Shown here one piece after another: positions 37,932 through 46,304 of a stretch of DNA of 64,000 nucleotides (position 1 is its first letter; each line of letters begins with the position of its first letter). Both the position numbers and the translations under genes were made by a program. The notes beneath the pieces were generated by a model. The model saw only the letters and a list, made by a program, of their open reading frames with translations. It had not been told where the DNA came from and ran no database searches. The DNA is from Wolbachia endosymbiont (group B) of Eucosma cana. Its GTDB lineage: Bacteria; Pseudomonadota; Alphaproteobacteria; Rickettsiales; Anaplasmataceae. Location of the stretch: assembly GCF_947250645.1 (NCBI RefSeq), contig NZ_OX366334.1, forward strand, positions 558,001 to 622,000, in the 5' to 3' direction.

Positions 37932-38216
37932 ATGGCAACAAAAAAATATGAACCAGAGTTAAAAGCAAAGATAGCTTTGGAAGCAATAAAAAATCAAAAA
38001 AGCACAGCTGAGATATGTAGTGAATATAAAATACCATCAACAAATCTATATGATTGGCGTGATAGAGTATTGGCAAGGTTAAAAGACCTATTTGTTGAAG
38101 AAAGTGAAAGTGCGAGAAAACAAAGAATCTTAGCGCAAGAAATAGAAAGTTTACATAAAGTAATAGGAGAATTGACAGTGGAAAATAGCTATTTGAAAAA
38201 AAAATTACTGAAATAA
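37932..38216 (+). CDS. IS3-family transposase OrfA (copy 3)
   Basis: A 94-residue OrfA identical to the other two copies: helix-turn-helix, then coiled coil, ending over the A9 frameshift run. Confidence 0.93.
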   Translation: MATKKYEPELKAKIALEAIKNQKSTAEICSEYKIPSTNLYDWRDRVLARLKDLFVEESESARKQRILAQEIESLHKVIGELTVENSYLKKKLLK

Positions 38217-38284
38217 GCAAAAAAGATAGAGTAAGGTTTATAGAAAAAGATTCTGATCTGTCAATTAGGAAACAGGCTGATTTA

Positions 38285-39046
38285 TTGGGGATTTGCAGAT
38301 CTAGCCTATATTATAGGCCTATAATTAATAACGAAAGTGAAGTAGCAAATTTGATTCAAGAAGTATATTTGGCTTCTGATTGCCGTTATGGATATCGTAA
38401 AATTACTGCTGAAATCATAGCGAGTGGAGTAGTAGTCAATCACAAAAAAATCTTAAGAATTATGAAAAAAATGAAGATTAGTGGGCTGTATTGTAGAAAA
38501 AGATGTAATACAAGTATTAAAGAAAAAAAGCATAAAATATATCCTTATTTACTCAAAGATTTGATTATTTGTAGAGTTAATCAGGTATGGGCTACTGATA
38601 TAACATATATTATGGTAGAAGGTAAGTTTATCTATTTTGTGGCAATAATGGACTTGTATAGTCGCTATATTATTGCTCATTCATTATCACCATATCTCGA
38701 TGCTGGATTTTGCCTTTATACTCTCAAAGAAGCTCTAAAACAAGGTAAACCTGAGATTTTTAATAGTGATCAGGGGGTGCAGTTTACTAGCTACAACTTT
38801 ATTATGGAATTAGAGCGTGCTAATATTAAAATCAGTATGGACCATAAAGGACGTTGCTTCGACAATATATTTGTTGAGCGCTTATGGAGAACTTTAAAGC
38901 AAGAAGCTATATATTATTATAGACCAAATAGTATCAGAGATTTAAATCTTATAATAAATGATTTTGTTGCTTGGTATAACTATAGAAGGCGACATCAGAC
39001 TCTACATTATAAAGTTCCTGCTGATCTTTATTATCATAAACAGTAA
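38285..39046 (+). CDS. IS3-family transposase OrfB (copy 3)
   Basis: Same protein as copy 2 (253 residues from TTG), with all three DDE motifs. The frame is -1 relative to OrfA, as expected for programmed frameshifting. With copy 2 it is the reference that exposes the insert in copy 1. Confidence 0.93.
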   Translation: MGICRSSLYYRPIINNESEVANLIQEVYLASDCRYGYRKITAEIIASGVVVNHKKILRIMKKMKISGLYCRKRCNTSIKEKKHKIYPYLLKDLIICRVNQVWATDITYIMVEGKFIYFVAIMDLYSRYIIAHSLSPYLDAGFCLYTLKEALKQGKPEIFNSDQGVQFTSYNFIMELERANIKISMDHKGRCFDNIFVERLWRTLKQEAIYYYRPNSIRDLNLIINDFVAWYNYRRRHQTLHYKVPADLYYHKQ

Positions 39047-39157
39047 ATGAATATATTGATAAATACTTTAAATGTGTGTCGACGTATTTATCAACATATT
39101 CATTTTAAAAATCGGATCACTTTGAAAAAAATGGTCTAGACAAATGGGTGCATTATA

Positions 39158-39994
39158 TTCTGTTGTAAGAATGCAGCCAATCTAACTGAAGCTCCTCCAA
39201 AGTACTATAAATCTTTTTCCTGAAGATAATATTGTAACATTCATCTTGCATAGTTCTATGAAACCTTTCACATATACCATTAGTCTGTGGAGAATAAGCT
39301 TTGGTTCTAGAATGATCAATATTTTCTACTCCCAAATATAACTGGTACGCATGATTCCCTGGTTTGCCACAATACTCTGTACCCCTATCAGTTAAAATGC
39401 GTAGCAATGGAACTTTCTGTTCATCAAAAAATGGTATATTGAGAAGATCTGCAGCTGTGATAGCAGTTTTCTCCGTATAAAGCTTAGCGAAAGCCACTCT
39501 AGAGTAGGCGTCAATAAAAGTTTGTTGATACAATACCTTTGATATTGCCTACATAATAGGTATCTTGACTACCTAAGTATCCAGGGTGTTGTGTCTCAAT
39601 TTCGCCATTGGCTTCTTTTTGTTCCTTAGTTTTTTCTAAAGCAGCAACTTGCTCCTCTGTTAAAATTATACCGTCTTGGACCACCTTTGCTTCCAGCGCC
39701 TTCAACCTCTTTTTAAAATTTTCGAGTTTGCCATATTGACCTTATCTTGTCCATATGCTGGAAACTCTACTAACTACTGCTTCTTCTGTATCCTTTGGTA
39801 CTCTATTGGCAAGTAATGGTTTGCTTTTGTTTATCTCGTATAATGCTTTTTCCCCTCCTGTTTCATACAGCTCTTTGAAGCGGTAAAATGTATCCCTTCA
39901 TTACTTTACACGCCTGTGATACATTTCCTAATTGCTTTGCAAGTTCTAGCAACCCCAACTTTGGTTTTAGTATTTTTTCTTGTGTTTTACTCAT
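39158..39994 (-). pseudogene. IS481-like transposase, truncated and frameshifted
   Basis: Reads from ATG 39994 (M-S-K-T-Q-E-K-I-L-K-P-K) through a helix-turn-helix part. An internal deletion and frame changes follow around 39740-39900. Then come H-P-G-Y-L-G-S-Q-D-T-Y-Y-V-G and the catalytic core F-I-D-A-Y-S-R, L-T-D-R-G-T-E-Y and N-G-I-C-E-R-F-H. Another frame change occurs near 39535. IS3 copy 3 cuts the C-terminus after H-S-Y-N-R. The end near 40050 (TCAGATCAAGTC) may be the terminal repeat. Confidence 0.8.
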
Positions 39995-40102
39995 ATCTGA
40001 CACTCCTTTAAAATTTATTTATATTTTTATCTTACTTTGTTAATCTGTCAGATCAAGTCTAAACTATTACAATTAAATCTTCGCACATTAACCATAGAGT
40101 TA

Positions 40103-41216
40103 TTATTTTACAATTATTTGTTGCTGCTGATCTTCTATTTTTACTTCCTCCATACTACATCTTGGGTTAAGAGATTGTGCGAGAGGTTGCTCTTGAAGTT
40201 GTCTTGCAAACTTTTCCTCCTGCCCTTGAAGCCACTTTGCATAGATAAGATCTTCTTGCTCTTGAACTTCTCGTGCAAACAAAGAATCTTTTTGTTCTTG
40301 TTCTTGAAATTTCATTGCTAGTGAATAATCTTCTCTTTCTTGAAGCTGCTGTGCGTAGATAAGATCTTCTTGCTCTTGAAGTTGCTTTGCAAACAGTTGT
40401 TCTTGCGTTTGTTTTGCTAATCTATTAAGCAGTGGTTCAAAATGGGCATGTCCACTATTTACTATATGTAAGACACTATTGTCATTATAATCTACCCTGT
40501 TATACTCACCTGCATTTTTTGATCCTAAACTATCTATTAATTGATGCAAGAACGGATCTTGTTGATTATCAGTAATAATCAATGGATTACTCTCTACAAC
40601 ATGCAACTTTACATAATACTTCCCACAAAGTATTCTACCTTCAATATCGGTACGCCCCCAAAATTCATTCTTTTCAATGCGATTGATATATTGGTCACAC
40701 GTAATTCCACGATTTATGAACTCACCTTCAACCTCATCAAAATCATTGCCAATTTTACTTATAAACCACTCTGAAGGATTGTCTTGTGCAAATCTCTTAC
40801 AGTCATTCCTTAACTGCTCTACAGTAACCTGTATTCCTGCTTGCTGTTCTAGACTCTGCCTGAAAGAATCGAAAAAAACAGCTTCCATTACTGATTGCCT
40901 GTCCTACATAAAAGTTGTCAAATTTGTTTAATTTTTGTTCTTTATCACTTTGTTTTTCTGCTTTTTCAGTAACTTCTTTCTCTAAATCAAAAATTTCATT
41001 CCAGTCATATCTACCTTCTAATCCTAGTCTTTTACTTTCCCTTTCTGCTGCGTTAGCTAAGTCTATTTTAGAAGTGCTTTGCTTTTTCCCTAATAATTCA
41101 TATAAAGACTTGAAGAGTTGTATTAAAGCAGTTCTAAAATCAAAGTTTTTTTCCTTTTTAATTGTATTGACTTCGATGTCATGTAAATCTATTAGTAATT
41201 GTTAATTTAAGTTCAT
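40103..41216 (-). pseudogene. OTU-like cysteine protease with LQEQE repeats, frameshifted
   Basis: A ribosome-binding site (GAGGGG) and ATG at 41216 open a frame stopped at codon 5 (TAA). The same frame then runs to N-G-S-C-F-F at about 40889, where a T7 run shifts it into the frame 40888-40103. With one T fewer the text would be N-G-S-C-F-F-D-S-F-R-Q-S-L, an OTU catalytic-Cys box. Downstream are F-W-G-R-T-D-I-E-G (OTU middle) and G-H-A-H-F-E-P-L-L (His box). Then come five or six repeats of about 11 residues with consensus L-F-A-x-Q-L-Q-E-Q-E-D (about 40169-40399) that resemble ubiquitin-interacting MIU/UIM helices. Paralogue of the next gene. Sequencing error in the T-run would remove one lesion but not the TAA. 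Confidence 0.75.
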
Positions 41217-41367
41217 AATTTTACCCCTCTAGATATTAAATTATTGTACCAATAAAAGTATCAATAAATCATTAATTAAGCATAACCACACTCTTGTAAT
41301 TTGTTCAGTATAAATTGAAAAATTTTTATAGAACGCCCCATGTAGAAATATATGGGGCCATGAAAAT

Positions 41368-42507
41368 TTAATGTGCAAGTATTTGCTGTTGTTGATGAAA
41401 TGCTTTCTTTACATGTGCTTCTTCCACACTGCACCTTCTTGATAAGACTGGCTCCTCAAGGCATTTTATACTTTGCTGTACATCATTAATGCACTGCCCT
41501 ACAACATCACTAATTTTTCCATCAGCATTTTTTGCCAATAACTTATCAAACCTCTTCTCAACCTCTGCTCTCTCAGAGATATCCTTTGAAAGGTTACAAT
41601 ACTCCAAAATTTCATCTATCTGAAGTTCTCTTGCGAATAGAAAGTCTTCGTGCTCCTGCTGCTGTTTTATTAACTCTTGAGTTACAATTTTAGCTCTAGA
41701 GTAATGGTTTCCTTCAAGATATATTGTTTCTCGCTCTTTACTACCCCATAACTCGTCATTTATTTTATAACCATCACGACCCAAGAACTTATTCATTTCA
41801 TCATCATTTATCATTTCAGGCTTTGGTTCAAACTTTTGTTGCTTCTCTCTACCGCTAACTTCACAATGGACATTAATTTCAATGTTAGCTAAAGAAGCTA
41901 ATATACTAGCTTCTTCAATGAAAATAAAATAACTTTGACCTTTTATTGCTTCTAGATAGGCTTGGTAGAGTTCAGAGTTATTAAGGAATGAATGTGTAAT
42001 AAATTCACTGTTATATTGGGCACCGTACTCATCTTTACCATGGCCATTAAGAGCCTCAGCATATTCTTTTAAATTAAGCATAGCTTGATTATGCGACACA
42101 TTAAGTTTGCTAATAGCTTTACTTACTAACCTCTTCACATTATCTTCAGCATTTTCAATTTTCCTGTTTGTTTGCTCAACCAACTTCTCTATTTTATCAG
42201 ACTTACCAGTTAGACCCCCTGGCTTGTTTAGAAACATATTAAAAACCTTTTCTAGCTGAGCTCTTAAAGGAGCTGGCATACTTACATCATCTAAAGATGT
42301 AAATTGACTTAAAAATTTGTGCCATTCCATTCTCATATCTTGTGCTCTTTCAGCTTTATATATACCAGAGCTGTTGTCACCAAACACTGCATGGAAAAAG
42401 CAATTGCCATCACCTGCAGTATTATACTTAACTACTTCTGAAGTCTTGAACTTTCTTGCACTAGCCTCAAAATAAGTTGTTAATTTCTGTTCCTCAGGTA
42501 TAGTCAT
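41368..42507 (-). CDS. OTU-domain cysteine protease (deubiquitinase-like)
   Basis: 379 residues. The OTU signature D33-G-N-C36-F-F-H-A carries the predicted nucleophile Cys36. The region L-A-S-L-A-N-I-E-I-N-V-H (about 203-214) and the G-N-H268-Y-S box give the matching strand and catalytic His. A charged helical insertion (about 100-165) lies between. One LQ-type helix E-D-F-L-F-A-R-E-L-Q (about 287-296) and a C-terminal R-R-C-S-V-E-E tail are shared with the broken paralogue on its left. No signal peptide, as expected for a T4SS-delivered protein. Deubiquitinase activity and export are inferred from the fold only. Confidence 0.85.
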   Translation of the reverse strand: MTIPEEQKLTTYFEASARKFKTSEVVKYNTAGDGNCFFHAVFGDNSSGIYKAERAQDMRMEWHKFLSQFTSLDDVSMPAPLRAQLEKVFNMFLNKPGGLTGKSDKIEKLVEQTNRKIENAEDNVKRLVSKAISKLNVSHNQAMLNLKEYAEALNGHGKDEYGAQYNSEFITHSFLNNSELYQAYLEAIKGQSYFIFIEEASILASLANIEINVHCEVSGREKQQKFEPKPEMINDDEMNKFLGRDGYKINDELWGSKERETIYLEGNHYSRAKIVTQELIKQQQEHEDFLFARELQIDEILEYCNLSKDISERAEVEKRFDKLLAKNADGKISDVVGQCINDVQQSIKCLEEPVLSRRCSVEEAHVKKAFHQQQQILAH

Positions 42508-42591
42508 ATCTTTACCTTAATTTAAGCTATTAAGTAACTAATTAAGTATAGCAGAAATTCTTGAACTATGCAATAATTATAATTTTGTATA

Positions 42592-43692
42592 GTGAATATG
42601 AGCTTTAATTGTGGCATAGTTGGACTGCCAAACATAGGAAAATCAACTTTATTTAATGCACTTACAGAGTCAAGTGCAGCCGAAGCTGCAAACTATCCTT
42701 TCTGTACAATCGAGCCAAATGTTGGCAAAGTGCCAATACGAGATCAGCGTTTGAAACAAATTGCCGCAATTGCCAGTTCAGAGAAGGTAATCTACAACCA
42801 ATTAGAAATTGTAGATATTGCAGGCCTGGTTAAGGGTGCAAGCAAGGGTGAAGGACTAGGAAATAAATTTTTGAGTCATATCAGAGAAGTTGATGCCATT
42901 GTTCATCTGCTCAGATGCTTTACGGATGACGATATCAGTCACGTACACAGCACTGTAGATCCAATATCAGATGCTGAAGTAGTGGAAATGGAATTAATTC
43001 TAGCTGATATTGATAGCATAGAAAAAAGGCTTCCACAACTTGAAAAAAAAGCAAAGCAAGGTGATAAAGAGCTAAAGAGACAACTTGAATTAATGCAAGA
43101 GGTATTAGCTACTTTAAAACTTGGCAAGCCTGCAAGAAGTTTAGAGCATATTGATGAAGATGAAATGAAGTTGCTTCAATTGCTAACAACAAAGCCTGTT
43201 ATGTACGTCTGCAATGTTGAGGATACAAATGTTATAACTGGTAATGAATTATCTAAAAAGGTAGAGAAAATGGCAGAGGAAAATAAAAGCAAATTTTATT
43301 GTATTTCAGCAAAACTCGAAGCAGATATTGCAAATCTTGATAGCGAAGAAGAAAAACAGAGTTTTTTATCAGAATTTGGCTTGCAAGAATCAGGACTTGA
43401 TGGAGTAGCACGTATTATGTATGAAGTGCTAAGTATGATAACTTTTTTTACTGTAGGGCCAAAAGAAGCACGGGCATGGCCAATAAAGATAGGATCAACA
43501 GCTGACAAAGCAGCAGGTGTAATTCACACTGATTTTGAGAAAGGCTTTATAAAAGCAGAAACTATAAGCTTTGCAGATTATGTAAAATATAGAAGCGAAT
43601 CAGCATGTAAAGATGCAGGCAAAATTCGCTTCGAAGGCAGAGACTATATAGTGCAAGATGGTGATATAATGCACTTTAGGTTTAATGTGTAG
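42592..43692 (+). CDS. ychF: redox-regulated ATPase/GTPase YchF
   Basis: An Obg-family P-loop protein that prefers ATP and binds the ribosome. G1 is G-L-P-N-I-G-K-S-T, G3 is D-I-A-G-L-V-K-G-A, and the C-terminal TGS domain ends I-V-Q-D-G-D-I-M-H-F-R-F-N. 366 residues. The frame starts at GTG 42592; ATG 42598 (M-S-F-N-C-G-I-V-G) is the more likely start. Divergent from the OTU gene. Confidence 0.96.
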   Translation: MNMSFNCGIVGLPNIGKSTLFNALTESSAAEAANYPFCTIEPNVGKVPIRDQRLKQIAAIASSEKVIYNQLEIVDIAGLVKGASKGEGLGNKFLSHIREVDAIVHLLRCFTDDDISHVHSTVDPISDAEVVEMELILADIDSIEKRLPQLEKKAKQGDKELKRQLELMQEVLATLKLGKPARSLEHIDEDEMKLLQLLTTKPVMYVCNVEDTNVITGNELSKKVEKMAEENKSKFYCISAKLEADIANLDSEEEKQSFLSEFGLQESGLDGVARIMYEVLSMITFFTVGPKEARAWPIKIGSTADKAAGVIHTDFEKGFIKAETISFADYVKYRSESACKDAGKIRFEGRDYIVQDGDIMHFRFNV

Positions 43693-43699
43693 TATACAT

Positions 43700-44926
43700 C
43701 TAACTACCAAAAAACCAGGGAATACGGCCTCTGTTTATTATATCTTTCTCTTCGCTGACCTCATCTAGTTCCACATCATGGAGAATGGAGCTAGGTGTTG
43801 TAACAACTTCTTTTTTCTGTGGTTGTACATTCTTCTTCTCCTCACATAGTACGTGCTCCAGATCTCTTTCTAAAAATTCGTACAAAGCTTCACCTTCTAT
43901 AAGCATATCCTTATTTTGCTTAGCTAATTTCAAAATTTCGTCTAGCTCAACATCTTCATCATTAATAGTTGCCTTCTCAATCTCAAATTCACCAGAATTT
44001 ACATTTAAACTAATAAAGCAGTTAACAGAATTACCTTTCTCATCTTCTGCACTCCACCTAACTTTGATGTTGCATATTGCATTTTCTTCAAAACAGTAAT
44101 TTCTTTGTTGCTTATCATTCTTTTCAATCGTTACAATTAGTTTACCATCGCTGTATATTTTTGCTCTTTTTACCTCATTTTTATTTCTTTTCATCCTTTC
44201 AATTTTGTCAGTGAAAAGATGGCTTGTTTCTAAACTCTTTTCAGGTTTAATAATATTTACACTAAGATTATCATAATGATTAACTTCTGCATTTTCGCCT
44301 GGCCAATAACGTCCATCAAAAAAGCCTACTAGACCATCTTCTTTTAGAAATTCTTTTGCATCATTCATCCCTTCTTCAATTCGAATAAGATATCTACCTA
44401 ACCTATTTTCAAAATTCTTTTTCTGATCTTCATTAGTAAACTTCTTATCTAATATATTCATTATTTCTTCTTGCTGACTCAATATCGCATAGTTAAAAAG
44501 AAAAATATCCCTTTTTCTTCGATAATAATTTGCTATTTTATCAAATGGATCTGCCGGCCGGCCGCTATTATAATTTACATAATCATTAGGGTCTTCACAT
44601 TTATTATCCTTAAAATCGAATCTCAAATTTTTAAAATCTGATAATACTTCTTCTACCTTACCTTTAAGAAACTGAAGTGTACTTTGGAGCTTTTCTCCAT
44701 AACTCATTCCATCTTTAATCCTAGAATAAATATACTCACCCAATCTTTTTCTAAACTCTTCTTGTCCTTTGAGATCAGGAAGCTTATTATCTAATATATT
44801 GATTATCTCCTTTTGCTTGCTTAACACTACATAGTCAAAAAGGCCTCTCTCTTTTTTATACTTCTCTGCTATTTTGTTAAAACACTTACTATCATTATAA
44901 TCCAATTTTTCGAAGTCTTGGAGCAC
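43700..44926 (-). CDS. hypothetical protein with internal domain duplication
   Basis: 408 residues from a GTG. No recognised family. Residues about 14-75 and 129-190 are diverged copies of one helical unit: F-N-K-I-A-E-K-Y-K-K-E-R with S-K-Q-K-E-I-I-N-I-L-D, against F-D-K-I-A-N-Y-Y-R-R-K-R with S-Q-Q-E-E-I-M-N-I-L-D. A beta-rich part (about 230-330) and an acidic tail follow. The frame is closed upstream by TAA, but a short frame at 44946-45122 ends just before it, so the true gene may be longer and frameshifted. No signal peptide. Near the OTU genes; role unknown. Confidence 0.7.
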   Translation of the reverse strand: MLQDFEKLDYNDSKCFNKIAEKYKKERGLFDYVVLSKQKEIINILDNKLPDLKGQEEFRKRLGEYIYSRIKDGMSYGEKLQSTLQFLKGKVEEVLSDFKNLRFDFKDNKCEDPNDYVNYNSGRPADPFDKIANYYRRKRDIFLFNYAILSQQEEIMNILDKKFTNEDQKKNFENRLGRYLIRIEEGMNDAKEFLKEDGLVGFFDGRYWPGENAEVNHYDNLSVNIIKPEKSLETSHLFTDKIERMKRNKNEVKRAKIYSDGKLIVTIEKNDKQQRNYCFEENAICNIKVRWSAEDEKGNSVNCFISLNVNSGEFEIEKATINDEDVELDEILKLAKQNKDMLIEGEALYEFLERDLEHVLCEEKKNVQPQKKEVVTTPSSILHDVELDEVSEEKDIINRGRIPWFFGS

Positions 44927-44945
44927 GTTTTTTACATCATCCTCA

Positions 44946-45122
44946 CTAAAGAAGATTTATTTGAGGAGACGCGTCAGCTCTACTTTGATCATCAAATTGA
45001 GGATTTTTTTTAGTAGATTGGACTAATAAACTTTCTGTGCTGTTAGAGAAAGAATTATTATTTTTTTCAGGCGGTGAGTTTTTCTCCTCACTACTGAAAA
45101 TATTAAAAATGCGACCAATCAT
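44946..45122 (-). CDS. probable N-terminal fragment of the 43700-44926 gene
   Basis: 58 residues starting M-I-G-R-I-F-N-I-F-S-S-E-E-K, then Asn/Ser-rich, stopping at TAG 20 bp before the GTG of the next frame. Both frames meet at CTTCTTTAGTGAGG, where a one-base change would fuse S-P-Q-I-N-L-L to S-E-D-D-V-K-N-V-L. It is either a separate small gene or, more likely, the start of one frameshifted gene. Confidence 0.55.
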   Translation of the reverse strand: MIGRIFNIFSSEEKNSPPEKNNNSFSNSTESLLVQSTKKNPQFDDQSRADASPQINLL

Positions 45123-45267
45123 TTCACACCTCTTATACGGAAATAAGCTTAATTATAACTTAATGCCAAATGTTGTAAAGCTAAAATTAATATGTAAATT
45201 CATTTTTTAAGACAATTATAAGTATCTTCCTTCTATAAAAATTTTATAATCAGCATATGACAAATGT

Positions 45268-46194
45268 TTAAGATATTGATTTTGTTTGTATTTTTATTAC
45301 TTTACCAGGCAATATTATTAATGAATGAGTCAGACAAATATCTTGGTCAAACTTTACTCCATCCACAAACTCTCCATTTGTTACTCCAGTTGCAATGAAC
45401 ACTGATTCACTTCTTGCCATGTCTTTCACGGTGTAGATTTTTTCTGGGTCAGTGATATTCAAATTTTTTGCTCTTTCTTTTAATTGATCCATGTCAAATA
45501 TTAATCTTCCTTCTATCTGCCCACCGATTGAGCTTAGCGCTGCTGCTGCAAGCACTCCTTCTGGAGCTCCACCTGTGCCGATATACATATCGTGATTGCC
45601 ATTTATTAGCGAAACTATGGCTGCAACATCACCATCATCTATTAATTTCACTTTTGCTCCTAGCTTCCTAATTTTTGCTATTAATTCATCATGTCTTTCA
45701 CGTTTAAGTACAGTTACTATAAGATCACTTGCTTTACATCCTTTTGCCTTGGCTAAATTGTCCAGATTCTTCTCAATCCTATTTTTTAGTGAGACTACAC
45801 CCTCTGGGAGATTTTTTCCCACTGCTATCTTTTCCATATAAACATCAGGTGCATGTAAAAAATTACCTTTTTTTGTTGCAGCAAGAACAGACATTGCCCC
45901 TTGTTTATAGTGAGCGCAAATTGTAGTGCCCTCAAGTGGATCAACAGCGATGTCAATGTCAGGGCCACTTCCTGTGCCAACTTTTTCTCCGATATATAGC
46001 ATCGGTGCTTCGTCCCTCTCCCCTTCCCCAATCACAATTGTACCATTTATTTCCATTGAGTTTAGCACCGTACGCATTGCATCAACTGCAACCTGATCGG
46101 CCTTTTTTTCATCACCAAGGCCTGCCAATTTATATGCAGCAAGTGCTGCAGCTTCGGTTACTTTCACTAACTTATAAGCTAAATCTTCCATCAT
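45268..46194 (-). CDS. glpX: fructose-1,6-bisphosphatase class II
   Basis: A gluconeogenic phosphatase (GlpX/SBPase family), 308 residues. Seen: G-E-G-E-R-D-E-A-P-M-L, the metal site D-P-L-E-G-T-T (about residues 87-93), and G-G-A-P-E-G-V-L-A-A-A-A. Consistent with carbon metabolism running towards sugar phosphates in these bacteria. Single gene. Confidence 0.95.
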   Translation of the reverse strand: MMEDLAYKLVKVTEAAALAAYKLAGLGDEKKADQVAVDAMRTVLNSMEINGTIVIGEGERDEAPMLYIGEKVGTGSGPDIDIAVDPLEGTTICAHYKQGAMSVLAATKKGNFLHAPDVYMEKIAVGKNLPEGVVSLKNRIEKNLDNLAKAKGCKASDLIVTVLKRERHDELIAKIRKLGAKVKLIDDGDVAAIVSLINGNHDMYIGTGGAPEGVLAAAALSSIGGQIEGRLIFDMDQLKERAKNLNITDPEKIYTVKDMARSESVFIATGVTNGEFVDGVKFDQDICLTHSLIILPGKVIKIQTKSIS

Positions 46195-46249
46195 TTACTC
46201 GAGAATCATAAATCAATATATATCATGCCATTTGAGACTGCAAGATTAC

Positions 46250-46278
46250 TTGACTAATTTTGATGGAATTGATATAAT
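46250..46278 (+). promoter_or_regulatory. sigma70-like promoter of the 46305 gene
   Basis: TTGACT (46250-46255), 17 bp, TATAAT (46273-46278). Near-consensus, 26 bp before the ATG at 46305. Confidence 0.6.
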
Positions 46279-46304
46279 AAAACATCGTAATAGTAGGTTT
46301 AATT

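Larger units (their letters stand above)
37862..39157 (+). mobile_element. IS3-family element, copy 3 (intact)
   Basis: Full copy with the same ends as copies 1 and 2. The left flank is the PAAR gene, the right flank an IS481-type transposase. The flanking bases (AAC versus TTC) do not form a duplication, so one side was replaced after insertion, probably by recombination between IS copies. Confidence 0.94.

Noticed and set aside
40103..42507. A cifA/cifB cytoplasmic-incompatibility operon
   Set aside because: The OTU genes are short, lack nuclease or Ulp1 domains, and there is no CifA-like partner.
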